In this document: positions 47,301 through 60,404 of the stretch, piece after piece
Layout: each line of letters starts with the position of its first letter
Numbering within the stretch: position 1 is the stretch's first letter
Assembly (NCBI RefSeq): GCF_023278565.1
Contig: NC_064675.1
Location: 1,612,001-1,676,000 of the forward strand
Source: Colletotrichum lupini
Lineage: Eukaryota > Ascomycota > Sordariomycetes > Glomerellales > Glomerellaceae
Direction: 5' to 3'
DNA: 64,000 nucleotides
Position numbers and translations under genes: made by a program
The notes under the pieces: model-generated
What the model was told of the DNA's origin: nothing
What the model saw: the letters and a program-made list of their open reading frames with translations, nothing else
The model's database searches: none

Positions 47301-50300
47301 TATGAAGAAAAAAGATAGAGGAAGACGCTATGCCATGTGTAGCGTGCTAGGTAGGCCACTAGGGAAGAAGATGATGGCGCGCATCAATGGGATGCGTGGA
47401 TGCCAAAAGAGAATCATGACAAGAGACCAGATCTTGATAGAAGTGAGATGGGGAGATGGGGGACAGCTGGACAAGCACCTGAGAGCTCACAGACTTGTCA
47501 TTGACAAACCTGGACTCGACAGGGCTTGAACACGTCTAGACTAGGCGATTACGTGTCAGTGGCCCGTAGCGGCATCCACCGCGTGACGAATTGGGAGCAT
47601 TTGACAGCAATAAAGTGACAGAAGGGGAGGTGATCGTTGGGCGACGTCGTCTGAGCAAGGCTTGAACGGGTTGCGATGCCGCTGCCAATGTGCCAATGAT
47701 TGGCAATGCAGAATGCAGAATGCCATGGGTTCAAGGTCGGGTTAGGTTAGGTTGATGGAGCATTGGAGAGAGCCTGGAGACTGGAGTCCTGGGACGCGGC
47801 ACCTGCCAGATCCTTGCATCAGTTTATTCCGAATGCCGTGATGATCCCGGCCTTGGCGCGTATTGTTTGATGAATGGGGAGTGTGGCGTATTTGGCGAAT
47901 TGAGCAAGTAGGTATTGAGGAGTGCCAGATTGTAAAGGCCTAGACGTTCTGTGGCTGTGAAGGAGAAATCATCGAGTGTGGCCGGGGTTGAGTGAGTGTG
48001 ATTGAAACGCAGAGAGCATGCTGATGTTGCAGCCCTCGCGCAGCTCTTGGGATGCTCCGGATGCATCTGGTTGGGAGGACGGTTACATTTTGCGGAAAGG
48101 ATGAGAATGCATAGGGAATAATCTCCAGAACTGGTGAGACGTTGAGCAAATCATCGGTGAAAAACTGACCAGCGGCCATCGTTCAGCGGGAGGCAGAGAC
48201 ATGTTTCTTTCCCGGCTCAGGCTCCTGCCTCCCGTCGTCTTTCTGTTGGTTGGTCAATGGATAATGGCAGGGAAGGAGCAAGGATGGGGAGGGAGGCAGG
48301 AAAGAAGGAAGGAGGAGGACGGGAAAGGCTAGAACCGAGCTCAAGTGGAGCCAATCAAGCACCATCGGGTTCCCCATGTCGCTTTGTAGCGTTGTACCTC
48401 CTTCCGCTGCATGTTCAAAAACCCAAGCGCGGAAAGAGAGAGACGGTTAGCGTGAGAATGCCTGTCGCGTCCAGACCCGCGCTTTCGTTGACATGACGAC
48501 ATGGGCCAACACCACGCCATTTACATCGAGGATACAAACTTGTTGGAAGTTGCGATGGGTTGCTGAAACAGTCGGAAATCTCATGTGCCTATGTACCGCT
48601 ACCGCTGCAGTCTCCTCATGGCCTCCCCCAAGGCAGCGTGTCATCTCGATCCAGTCCCAAAGTGGGCAGAGTGGTGTTTGATACACAACAAATCAACGGG
48701 ATATTGGACAGGGCCTTGGGCCATCCACACCGGCGCACGCAGCTCGCAGCAGTGCAGCGCCCAGCACATCCCTTCTGCATCCCGTCATATCCTGGCGCAC
48801 ATCATCAAGTCAGGTCGTCCAAAGATGCCAGAGCCCAATTAGCGGTTCACGAGCTCGACAGACGGTTTGTTCGACAGCTGTCTATCTAGCCTGAATGGCA
48901 CCTGATGGGGGAATAGGGCAGATGACAATGGGACAGAGGATAGCATCCTGGGGATCGGGACTTGGGAGAAAGACAGTTACCACTTCCGAACACAGCAGGG
49001 AGACTCTATGGTGATACGAGGCATTGACTTGAATAGCGTCCGAATAGTCGAGCTATCCACCGTTGACAATTTCAGACAGCGCCTAGCACCAAACTCTCCT
49101 AGGTGATCTGATATCCGTACCGAGTACGGAGTAGTGCGACAGAGATCCCATCACGAGGGGAGGCTGGGAAACGGTTGTCTGAGAAGCAGCCGCCCGGACG
49201 CTTGTACTCCGTACTGTACATGTGCCAACTTGCCGTGCTCCCAATCGACCAACCTGCCTATCCTACATCGGACCATTTTGCAACAATAAAGGAGCCCGAC
49301 GGTCGCGAACAGCGGCGGCTGTGTGGTGCGGAAGTTGGCAGGAGTCTAGACCGTATTTTTTTTTTTTCAAAAGTCTGCATCACCTACAGGATAGCCCGGA
49401 GACGTGTTGCCGGAGGTGTGTCCACTGTCCAGTCACTCCAGACCCAATGCGTCGATGCTGGTGGTGTGTTGCTTGGTGAGAGAATCGAACAGGGTAAAAA
49501 ACTATCGACGATGTTCGCTGTGCTCTGCGATGGACGATGAACGATGTCGAGATGTTGTCCGTCACCCAGACTGCGCAAATCGCACCAGGTGGGACCGCTA
49601 AGAAAGTGGGTGCGAATCTCCCCAGGCCACTAATGCGAATAGGAGACGTGCTAAAAAATGCCAGTGCTTCGCCAGCTGGAACTCAGTCACCTCAATCTTG
49701 CGCTCCAATTGCTTGGTACTCGACCCAGCCGAGGCGAAGCAGGGGCATACGCATAGGGGCTGGATTTCTGAAGCAAGCACCTTCGTAAGCAAGGCAGGGG
49801 CAGGCAGGTTCAGCTGTGGTTGCCCTCGCTTCTTTCTGCTAGGATTTTGTAGGTATTCATCGGCAGTGCGTACGCGAAAAAGATACATTGTCCTCAGGCA
49901 AGGAAGGTACCCAGGTAGTCACCTGGTCTGAAGTTCTGACGGGTGCGGGAAGGTACCTGCCTGCCTCCCTCCACCCACGATCACAGCACGCACCTACCTG
50001 CCAAAATGGCCGATGACGTAGTGCATCAAATTCCTGCCCCCTTCCTTCACGTCACCGTCACCATCGCCGAGTTCCACGACCAGACCAGACAGGACCACCT
50101 GGGGCACCCACAAACACCAATCTTTGCTAGCAGGGCCACGGAAGGCACGCAGGGCAGGTACCTTGTAGCGGTTATCCGTAGACACACAACTCATCCAAGG
50201 GGAGGAAGGAACCATTGTGAACCGGGCTGGAAGGACCAAGCTCCCACTGCACCTGCACCTGCCTTCTCCTAATTGGAAAGTACCGGGCCCGCCTCCTGCT

Positions 50301-50460
50301 GGCTAAATCACCGTAGTGAGGTGGACGAACGCCTGCCACGCGCGTTGCTTTGCCGCCTCCCTTCCAAATATTCGTTGGCCCAGTTTCATTCTGACGCAGG
50401 TTTTTTTTTTTATCAATTCTTACCAGGTTCTGTTCCCTGGACACACGACGCCAGAAAGAA

Positions 50461-50756
50461 GGTATAAACACCTCCTCGCCTACAGTGCCCCCTTCTTACA
50501 GACCTCTTCCTCTTCTTCCTCATCGATACGATACCTCTTCCTGATTCACCATTTTTTGAACAGGAACACAATCTTGGCGATTCTCATTATACCCAATTTC
50601 CCTGTGATACCCCCCTCCGAAATACCCAATACTACGAATTCCCTTTTTTGTCCTGTACGCCATTACCGATAATCACCCTACCTCATCTCAACACCGTACC
50701 CAAAAACAGATTTCAACAAGCAGTCTTCATTGCGCGATAGCTACGATACCCTCATC
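50461..50756 (+). promoter_or_regulatory. Probable core promoter and CT-rich leader of the HAM1-like gene
   Basis: A TATA-like word GGTATAAACA lies at 50461-50470, 287 bp before the ATG. Long pyrimidine runs follow (CCTCTTCCTCTTCTTCC and similar), the pattern seen before well-expressed genes of filamentous fungi. Confidence 0.4.
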
Positions 50757-53539
50757 ATGTCAGCAAACGTCAACAAGCCGACGGATCTCAAGCAGAAGGA
50801 GGCCGACGTCAACCGCAAGCTTCAGCTCTACGGCATCCTCTCCGCTTTCCAGGCTGGCAAGGTTCCTTCGGTACGTCGATGCCGGCATGGCGGCAAGGAC
50901 CCACGCGGCCCCCGCCTGGCTGATCCCAGACCCGCAACCCTACATCATTGCATGATACTGACGTGGTCCCTCGCAACAGAATGACCAAATCGATGTTGCC
51001 CTGAACAGTTTCCTGGCCTCCAAGGCTCTCTCAAACCCTCCCGAGAAGCTCTCCCCCGAAGGCCGCGCACTGATTGCCGATGCGCGCGAAGTTGTCATCC
51101 AAGCCAAGAACCTTCTGTTGTCCAAGAACCAGGGCAACCTGATTCAAGACTTCATCTGGCAGACTGAGCAATTCGACCCCAAGGCTGTGGACGTTCCTGG
51201 CGCTCCCGTCAACAAGGAGGTCGCTCAGCAGCATGGCGACAAGGCGCTAGAGGGTCTGCGGACCCTTGGAACTTTGCTCATCACCAACGGACAGTTCCGC
51301 AAGCTTCGTGAGTCAAACAACGATGTCTGCCCAATTGGTCACAATCTAACATTATATATTAGTCAAGGATGCCACCGTCCTTATCCGGGACATGGCTGGC
51401 GATGCCGCTACCAACGCTGCCCAGCGTGTCCGTCCCTCCGGCGAAGCCCTTCAGGACATTGACCGCCCTGCTGAGGACAACACTTGGCACGATGCCCCCG
51501 ACTTTTCCAAGGAGAACTTCAAGAAGCAGGCTCAGGGTGTCTACAAGGGCTCTCCTGCCGATGATGCTCGGGAGGTCCTTGCTGCAGGCACTCAGGCCGC
51601 TCACCCCAACGGATCGCAGAACCCCCATGACCTGGCCGCGACTGCCGCTCGCGATCAGCAGCAAGGTACCAACTCGGGTGTGAATGCCCAGGGCGGCATC
51701 AACGCTGCCCGCGATGTCATTCAGAAGAAGTACAACGAGAACGTCGATGGCGAGACCAAGGAGCAGGCACGTCAGCGCAAGGAGGAGTACCTTCGTCGTT
51801 CCAAGGAGTACTTCAACAAGAAGATGCCCCAGGAGCGCAAGGACCAGACCATCTGGCGTTTGAAGAAGATGGTGCTTGAGTGTCAGCAGCACCCCGATTA
51901 TTCCCAGGCCATTGAGACTCTTCTCAACCTCGCCGAGGAGTACGCCGGGCACTCCCGCACTTTGGCACAGGGTGGAACTGGTACCGTCAAGGACACCCGT
52001 GCCGGTCTCGCTCAGGCCGAGTCTGATCTCAAGACGCTGATCGAGCGCTTCGCCAACGGCACCTCGACCGAAGACTTCTTCGAGTCGATCAACCAGATCT
52101 ACCGCGATGCTGACAACGATCGTGAGCTGAAGGACTGGTTCAAGGCTATGGACCGCTACGTCCGCCGCTGCCTTCTCGAGCAGGGATACATTCTGGACGA
52201 GGACTCCAACCAGGAATGGAACCACTTGTACGACCATGGTCGTTACTTGCTTCGCGAGAAATACCGCGCTCACACCGACCGTGTCTTTGACGAGATCAAG
52301 TTCTTGATTGACCAGTTTGATCAGGACCCTCTCAACAAGCGCTTCGGCTTGGCCGTCCAGAAGCTCTTCACCGATCTGGGCAATGACGAGAACGGCAAGC
52401 CTACCTTTAAGCCTCACTTGCTGAAGGATCTCTCGGAGGTCATCATTCCCGGCATCTTTGAGAACGTTGCCTATATCCCGGTCCCGCGCCTCGAGTACAG
52501 CGACCCTCAGTTCGATGCTGTCATTGAGAACCTTGTCCTCGAGTCTGACAACTTCATGCCTAACGTTCTCGAGATTAACAGCGAGAACTACTTCCTTTGG
52601 GGACGCAAGAAGATCGCCAACAAGCACAAGCAATCCTTTGAGGTGAAGGTTGCTGGTGTCCAGCTTGATCTTCGCGACGTCAGCTACCACGTCAAGCGCA
52701 AGCAGGGCTTCCCATCTATCACCGACACTGGTGTCGCCGATATTCTTCTCGCTGGCGATGGCTTCTCTTTCAAGATGAAGCTCTCCTCTGCCGATAAGAA
52801 TGACAGACAGAACTTCTTCAAGGTTGACAAGGTTGATGTTGACATCAAGCACATGAGCATCAAGCTGAAGCAGTCTAAGCACAAGCTTCTATTTGGTCTC
52901 TTCAAGCCCATCATGCTCAAGGTCCTTCGCCCTGCTCTTCAGAAGGCTGTCGAGAAGGCCATCAAGGACCAGGCCACTCAGCTCGACAGCATCATGTACC
53001 AGGTCAAGCAGGAAGCTGATCGTGCCCTTGATGAGGCTCGCTCTAACCCCGAGAACACTCCCAATATCTACAACCGGTATGCCACCGCTATGCAGAAGCG
53101 CGCTCTCCAGGCCAAGCAGAAGGCGGACGAGGTTACTGCCGACAAGAAGGTCAACTACGCCATTACCAAGGAGGATTCCATCTTCCCCAACATTCACCTG
53201 CCTGGAGGTATCAGCTCCAAGGCCACTGAGTACAAGGAGCTGGCTCGTAAGGGTGAGCGTTGGGAGAGCCCTGTCTTCGCCATTGGTAAGGCAAACAAGT
53301 CTACCGACATCCCCGATGCTCCTCGCATCGAGCGCAAGAAGCATGGCCTTCCCACCCAGCAGGGCCAGTATGCTCCTCACGCTCCCGGCCAGGTCAACGG
53401 TGGTGACTTGAACACCATCCCCACTTCCGACTACCCGACTTCCGGTTACCCTACCTCCAGCTATGACGCCCACCCCAACGGCGGTCTTAACGGCACCGTC
53501 AACACTCTTTCAACCCCTGCTCACGTCAGTGGATACTAA
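50757..53539 (+). CDS. HAM1-like protein (HAM1 N- and C-terminal domains)
   Basis: Spliced product 872 residues; exons 50757-50870, 50980-51307 and 51363-53539, with introns of 109 and 55 bp, both GT..AG with CTGAC/CTAAC branch sites. The protein is highly charged, without signal peptide or membrane helix. The N-terminal two thirds (about 1-600, with KQKEADVNRKLQLYGILSAF at the start) fit the fungal HAM1-like N-terminal family. The region around 600-750 (LFGLFKPIMLKVLRPALQKA and after) fits the HAM1 C-terminal domain, and a Pro/Tyr/Ser-rich tail closes the protein. My recollection is that the family takes its name from a hyphal-anastomosis protein; biochemical role unknown. Codon use is strongly biased to C-ending codons, suggesting good expression. 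Start at the ATG giving MSANVNKPTD; an ATG nine codons upstream gives a weaker extension. Confidence 0.82.
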
Positions 53540-53843
53540 GTGTAGACCTTAATTCTTTTCTTTTGTGTCAGAAATGGACCAAATGATGAGTTGACGGCAA
53601 ACGAAAAGGCTTATACCCGGATGGAGAATTCAGTTTGGGTCAACAGACGGCGGAAGCTTAATGATGCAGTCCCTTAGTAATAATTCTTCTTTAGTTCAAT
53701 TGCAATGGTTTCAATCAGTATCCTATAATATTCTTGCCTACCTATTCGACGTGAATCATTGCGCACTCTACATTGTGGAACTTGTGCAAGTGCTCAATGG
53801 TTTGGACGTCGCAATTCGTACATCTCATTTAACCCAGCCAAGT

Positions 53844-54966
53844 TTAAAGCGACGTCCAACCCATGTCAGTCGGCACAAGCGCGCCGTTGATGGTGTTCAT
53901 CCCACCAGAACACAAGCTCACCACAGTCTTTGATACCTGATCCAGCGGCGACCATCCTAAATCCCAACCGCCCTTGGCAGGATCACCTTGGCAGGTGTTG
54001 AAAGTCGACACCACTGATGGGCGAGGTTTCGTTAGCAATCAGACACATGGTAGTATACGAGTGCTCGCTGGGAGATGGTGTCTTACCCATGGCGATGCCT
54101 TCGGGGTGGAACTCTTTGATGTGTTCCTCATCCCTGGCCATGTTCGTCATCATGGGACCGGGCATGATGGCCAGGCACCGGATGCCCTTTGGGCCGTAAA
54201 AGGCTGCTGTGCTTCGCGTCAGGCCGACTGTGCCGTGTTTGGAGGCCGTGTACGCGACGCCTTTGTGGTGGTTTTGGTGGTCAGCTCAAGATTCTGTTTC
54301 ATGCAGATTCCCATATTGTCTCGTGATCCGTTTCTTTCAGAAGGTGAATTTTTCGCCCCCTTTCAATGATCATATGGTGGTTGGGGTGAGATAGAATGAC
54401 ATAAGAGGAGATGAAATGAGATGATGATGAGATTTGAAGGATGGCTCGAACTCACCTGCTCTCGCGCCGTGAACCCCCGCGGCACTAATAACATTCAAAA
54501 TCACGCCCCTCTGCCCGTCCACGGGCTCCTGCTTCAGGAACTGCTGGATCGCGCGCTGCGAGGTGACGAAGCTGCCCGTCATGTTGACAAGGATCTGGCG
54601 GTCCCACATGGCTATGGGACAGTCGGCCATGGGGTGCATCAGGTCCGAGATGCCGGCGTTGTTGACGAGGACGTCGAGGCGTCGTTTACCTTTGTCTACC
54701 GCACTGTCTTCTCCCCCGTCAATCCAAGAAGAGATTGCGGCGGAGACGGAGGCCGGGTCGGTGATGTCTGCTTTCACGGGGCGCAGACGAGCACGGAGAT
54801 CCGGGGCGTCGTCGAATTTGGAGGGGAGAGAGGCGAGGGAGGCGTCGGAGATGTCGAGGGCTAGGACTGTCGCGTTTGCGGCGAGGAAGTGGCGGGTTAG
54901 GGAGAGGCCTAGGCCCGAGGCTGCGCCTGTGATGAGGACTGTTTTTGAGGTGTAGTCTGTGGACAT
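53844..54966 (-). CDS. Short-chain dehydrogenase/reductase
   Basis: Spliced product 284 residues; exons 54456-54966, 54087-54260 and 53844-54013, with introns of 195 and 73 bp, all phase 1 and GT..AG. Classical SDR signatures: TGAASGLG cofactor-binding loop (13-20), DIT for adenine contact, NNAG in VLVNNAGISD, catalytic Ser in VISAAGVHG, and YTASK (Tyr174, Lys178), completed by the first splice (GARAG joined to VAYTASKHG). An MPGPMMTNM segment after the active site and a C-terminal GGMNTINGALVPTDMGWTSL complete the Rossmann fold. NAD(P)-dependent oxidoreductase; substrate unknown. The ATG giving MSTDYTSK is preferred; upstream in-frame ATGs would add an unlikely hydrophobic leader. Convergent with the HAM1-like gene. 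Confidence 0.9.
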
Positions 54967-55480
54967 GGTTTCTGTTGGGTGAGAGTTGGCGATGTACGGG
55001 TGTTTGACGAGTTCTTTCACGGGCATAGGGTTCAAGAAGAGCAGGTTCAAAAAGAGCGAACTCGAGAAGAGCAAGATGAGTGCAAGTAGTTTTTATTGAC
55101 ATTATATACACGAGCTATGGATTCAGTTAGGTTCTCGGTTTTGGTGGACTTTGACAAGTGAAGTGAAGGAGACTGAATGCCTCTGAGCATGAAGCATCGA
55201 TATCCGACCTGCATCGCAAAGAGAATCCGATACCGAGAACGACGGGAGCGTACGACGACGCGGGAAGACAAGTTGACTGGCTGGGTGTCTGCTACTTATT
55301 GTATGCCAATGCTGTATCAGCAGGAACATATGCACAACCGGGCAGCAATGCAACCAACCTTTTGATCCAGGACGTGGTTCGGCGGGATGTTGATAGTCCC
55401 CGAATCCAACCTCCGCATCGCGCGCATCGCACTGCTCGGATTCAGAGTCGCTGACGGGTTAGTGCGATGCGTAGGTTGGT
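54967..55480. other. Intergenic region upstream of the SDR gene
   Basis: 514 bp holding the SDR promoter and, at its right end, an inverted repeat (55406-55480) that abuts the TIR element. No gene supported. Confidence 0.45.
55406..55480. repeat. 75-bp imperfect hairpin with CCAACC/GGTTGG ends
   Basis: The left arm starts CCAACCTCCGCATCGC at 55406. The right arm GTGCGATGCGTAGGTTGG at 55463-55480 is its reverse complement apart from one mismatch and a duplicated CGCATCGC unit. It could be a very short MITE or the remnant end of an older transposon. Confidence 0.5.
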
Positions 55481-55482
55481 AC

Positions 55483-55513
55483 GGCAGACTGCAAGAGGCA
55501 CTCCGCCAAAACC
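55483..55513 (+). repeat. Left terminal inverted repeat
   Basis: 31 bp, pairs with 60372-60402 at 29 of 31 positions; preceded by TA. Confidence 0.8.
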
Positions 55514-58500
55514 GTTCTTTCTAATAGACCTATGGCTACCGTAAATTTTAGGCATCAATAGCGCGACTTTCTTATACATATAAATAAATATTATAATAAA
55601 TCCCGTATATTATTATAAGGAATTACTTATAACCATAAGTAGTAGTAGTTACGTAAGGGCGGTTATGCCGCTTAATAAAAGTGGGGCAGCTAGGAAGCAT
55701 ATCCTCCTTACTAATTTCTATTATTAATTAATTTCTCTTTCTTCTTAACTAACCTAATATTCCTTAAGTAAGGTAAGTAATTTACCTATGCCCCTATAGT
55801 TACTTATTAGTAATTATATTTTGCTTTATTATACTTTATACCCTTTTCTACTTTACTTTTATTACTATTACCTAATTATATACGCAATTATAAGTATAAT
55901 ATTCGCAATTTACTAATTAGAAATATTAATTAGCTATAATTAGGTAATTTTATATATAATTACTAGTATAATTTTTACTAATTAATAATTATGCTTTTTC
56001 TTAAGCTAATATACGCGCAATTATAAGTATAATTACGTATATATACCTATTTATAATTCAATTCTTTTTATTTACTTTTTTCTTTAGTATTAACTATTTA
56101 CGTATATATACTAATAATTTTATATAGGATACTCCCTTTTTTAATAATCGCATACGCCGTATAATACTTATAATAAGCGCTTAATATAACGTTCCGGCCT
56201 ATATTAAGGATATATAGCTCCTAACGGTCCCCGTATACTAACTTACGTAATACCCTAACGACTTTACGTCCTATAAAATAACCTCTTACCTCTTTATTAA
56301 TACATATACCTCTATATAATAGCTTCTTTATTATACGGATTCTTATATTATTTATAAGCTCTTTATTTTCCCTTTTAAAGACTTTTTATTAAATTTATAA
56401 CTTTAATATTATATAAGTTAGTATATACTACCCTATACTATTTAATATTACTATACTAACCCGTATAATCTAGCCCTAGTATTAAATTAAGCTTAACTTT
56501 AAGATTACTAAGAATAGCTATTATATACCCCTAGATATTGCTATAACTCGTATTTAAATTATTAATATTATTTAAATAACTATATATAGTAATACTAAGA
56601 CTAGTACCGAGTTATGCACCCGTTATAAAGCTAGTAAAAACATTTTTACTAATTACGTTATTTTTATAAATAAGGGCTATTTTAGTTATAACTATATATT
56701 TACTATATATAAATATACGCTCATTACGCCTCTCGTTATTACTTATACGTTACCCTATACTACTTTATATCTATTTATAGTTTACTAACGGTTCGTACTA
56801 GTTTATAATACGCTTACTAAGGTTATTAAACATAATTATAATTATAAGGGCTATAGTAAAGTCCGTATCGGCGCTCTACTTAAGTTTCTAAGTACTATCC
56901 TTATTATATACCTCCGTTTAATAATAGAAGCCCTTAAATAGGTAGCTAAGTAAGCTAAAAATAATAAAAAGGGTATATATAATAATATATAGGATTATAA
57001 AGAGCGTTATTAACTTATATAAACTCTAAGTAAAAAGTAATTAATTTAATATTCTTATACGGTATAGTATAGGAGTTTATATAAGTATATATTAGAATAT
57101 AGCATAGTTAGGCTTAATACCCGGGTAATAAGGCCCTTATAAAGTCGTAGGGTACTTATTAATTATAAGCTAGAATATACGGACTTAGTTTAGCCCGTAA
57201 AAGGCCGTAACTAACTATATAAAAGCTCCTTCTAAAGTTTAACGTTTCTAATAAAATTATAAAACTTTTATTTATCATATATTATCGTTATATACTTTTC
57301 TATCCTTTTTAGCGTTATAAATCCCTATAAGCCTCTATATTTTTATATATATACTTATAAAACCTTATAAATAAAAAGATACCCCTATATATCGCTATAA
57401 TTATATATAAATATTTACCTCTTATTTAAAATTTCTTTCTTAGTTTCTTACTTTATATATTACTACTTTTTTAGAATAGTACGACCGCATATTAATTTTT
57501 TATTATATTAAATAATAATTATTATAAAGTTAGAGAGTAATTAGACCTATAATATAATTATTATATATATTTTTATAGTTTCTAATACTAGAATTATAAA
57601 GCGAACTTTCGAACGTTAACTTACGAAATAGGACTTATAACAAAAAGAGCATACGGTCTTTTCTAAGGATTTATTAATTCGTATCTAAAAATTATTTTTC
57701 TAATAATACTTAAATAATAAAAATATCCTTTTTTAACTCTAGTCTAAAGGATTTATAATTACAGCTATAAGATTATTAATACTTCGTTAATAGAATTAGC
57801 TTTAATAATAATAAATACTAAAATAGCTCGTAATTATACGATAATAATTAAAAAAGTTCTTTTTTAGTATATTAAAGGTTACTTATTATACTAAAAGGTA
57901 TAGTAAAGAGTATCTTTATATATAAGTTCGCTAATAAGCTTATATTATTAGCCAAAATAAACTATACTTTATATATTATAAAACCTTTTTATAATAAGTT
58001 TAAAATCGGTTAAGTAAGATAAGGTACCGTTATAAAGGGTTTACGACTCCTAGACTAAATTATATTTAGTTTTTAAATACGTACGATAAGCTTCTACTAT
58101 TTAAATTTAAAATCTATACTAATATTAATACTTATTTATAGTTTATTATATAGTTCTATATAAGGGTTTCTACCTATACGTCCCGGAATATACTTATATA
58201 ATATCTTATCGTTATTTAATAACGGGGATTTATATTATTATAAGTTTATTTAAACCGAGAGAAAAAAACCGTTTTTATATCTAGTATTTATTATTACTTT
58301 TTATAATACCGTTTAATAATAAAAAGTCTAATTATATTCCGTAATTATTAAATCTTTAGTAAAAGTATTTATAATATTAAGATTAAGAGTTAGTAAAATC
58401 GTCTTTATTAAAATAGATTAGTATATTAACGAGTAAGTAATATATATTTTAGTATATATAAGTATACTTACGTTTATAAAAATACTTCTAACTACTTAAG

Positions 58501-60371
58501 TTCTAAGGGCTATTTTATATAAATATACTCTCTAACTAGATTATATTTCTATTTACGTATATATTACTAATTCGTTCTAATTTTATTAACTTTATATAAA
58601 TTTAGAACTCTTATCGAATTCGTTATTAAAAAGGTCGCCCTTACGTTATTTTTAGTTAGTTATAATAATTATATTATTAACTTATATTACGAACCGTATA
58701 AAACTTTATATAGCTAATTAACTAAGACTAAGTTTAATAACCATTAAATACTATTTAGAATAATAATAATCTAGACGTATATCTTCCTTAAGCTATTTTA
58801 TAAATTTATATTTTAATTATTAAGGGCTCCCTAACTATATTAGCTAAAAGTACGAAGTTTAGCGAGGCTAATTATTTTTATTTTAAAGCGTATTAATATC
58901 TTTATATTCGTCTAAAGTAATATATACGTAATAAGCTCTAACTAGAAGTTATTTTACTTAATAAATTATAAAGCGGTATTATATAAGTTAAATAGAGATT
59001 AGAAAACTTTAGAATTAATCTTAGAGTATTAAATAGCTTTATAATTACGAGTAATACTAAGGACGAAGAGGAATTATAAATATAATTATAGTTTATTTTA
59101 AACTATTTATTAACGAGAATGCTCATTTCTATCCTTATAATATACTAAGTTATTTATTATTATAAACTTTATTTTTTTATTAAACTACTATAATCTCGTT
59201 TTTCTTATCGTTTTTATCCTTTTTAACCTTTTTCTTAGCCTTTACCTCCTTCTTAATAATCTTCTTTTCTTACTTAACTAATAATTCCTCTTTAATCTTT
59301 ATCGTTAGTTTAATACTAATACCTATTAAAAGCCGTATTTTCGGAACATTTCTATATATCGTTTTGCCTAAAGTTTTAGTTATAATTAGCTTTATACGAC
59401 CTTTTCCCTTTTTTATTAACTAAGGTTTAATAACTAGTAACTTAATTTTAGTTTAAAAATAATAAAAAGTTAATAATTATTTTTTTTATATAAGATCGTA
59501 GTTTTAAAAAAGAATCTTTTTAAATTTATAGCTTCGTATACTACTTTATAGTATTTTAAAATATTATAAGGATTCTTTATATTAATTAAAAATACTATCT
59601 ACTCTATTAAAAGAATTTATTAGTTTATTATAAAATATAAAATAATAGATCGTATTATATCTTAATATAAAGTAAATATCGAGAAGCGATTAAACTAAAC
59701 TTTTTTAATAAACTTCTTAATAACTTAAATATTAATATAAGTCGTTACTTAAAAACCGTTAAGTTCGTTCTTAAAAAAGGATACGTTATATAATATAATA
59801 AAAATATTAATTATTAATAATTACTTTAGTTCCTTTTTCGTTTATTAAATACTTCGTTCTCGCTCTTTTAAGCTTATAAAAAGAGATTTTATTAATATTA
59901 AGGCTTATATATTTATACGTTCTTATTATATAAAAAGGGCAGAGCTTATATAAGTATTATTATTAATTAATCGTTTTAAAATAGCTTTACGAAGAGGTAT
60001 TATAAGGTTAATTAGTTTAGTAACGTCTTATATAGAGACTAGAAGTTATTATAAATCTATATTATAATATTTATAAGCGAGTTATTAGTTTAATAACTTA
60101 AGTAAAAAGTAATTTTTATTTATAAGAGGGTAAAAAGTAGTAGTTATTTTTATAATAAAGTTATAAAGAGAAGAAAATTTTTTACGTTAAGGTACGATAT
60201 TATATAATTTTATATATTACTGTACGGTTTAATATATTACGAAATTAAAGTATTTCTTAAGTTATAAATCTCTATAACCCCTATTTATAGGTTATTATAC
60301 TAGTCTAGACCCTATCCTAAGTAGTGGGGTAACTGTAAAATACGATTTCTGCTTTAACATATGAAAAAAGT

Positions 60372-60402
60372 GTTTTAGCAGAGTGCCTCTTGCAGTCTGC
60401 CG
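60372..60402 (-). repeat. Right terminal inverted repeat
   Basis: 31 bp, reverse complement of 55483-55513 with two differences; followed by TA. Confidence 0.8.
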
Positions 60403-60404
60403 TA

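Larger units (their letters stand above)
46581..50756. other. Large gene-free interval upstream of the HAM1-like gene
   Basis: About 4.2 kb with no recognisable coding sequence on either strand. It contains purine-rich tracts (47277-47300 and about 48257-48330), a GTACTCCGTAC word at 49204-49214 with its complement GAGTACGGAGTA at 49122-49133, several GGTACC(T) words between about 49900 and 50160, and a CT-rich leader before the HAM1-like start. It could hold a long promoter or a non-coding transcript; nothing proves either. Confidence 0.45.
55483..60402. mobile_element. Terminal-inverted-repeat DNA transposon, RIP-degraded, unclassified
   Basis: 4,920 bp bounded by 31-bp inverted repeats (CGGCAGACTGCAAGAGGCAC and on; 29 of 31 match, both differences C/T) and flanked by TA on each side (55481-55482, 60403-60404). 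The outer 40-70 bp at both ends have normal composition; the interior is TA-rich with RIP-type loss of CpA/TpG. A TA target suggests Tc1/mariner-like insertion, but the length is about twice that of a typical Fot1/pogo element. It may be a large relative or a nest of two elements. Readable traces are a lysine-rich stretch on minus at about 59170-59300 and a possible former Cys-rich cluster on plus at about 56600-56760. Confidence 0.7.

Noticed and set aside
51359..52882. Long open frame on the minus strand inside the HAM1-like gene
   Set aside because: It is a mirror of the biased codon use of the real plus-strand exon; the product is a Leu/Val-rich low-information sequence.
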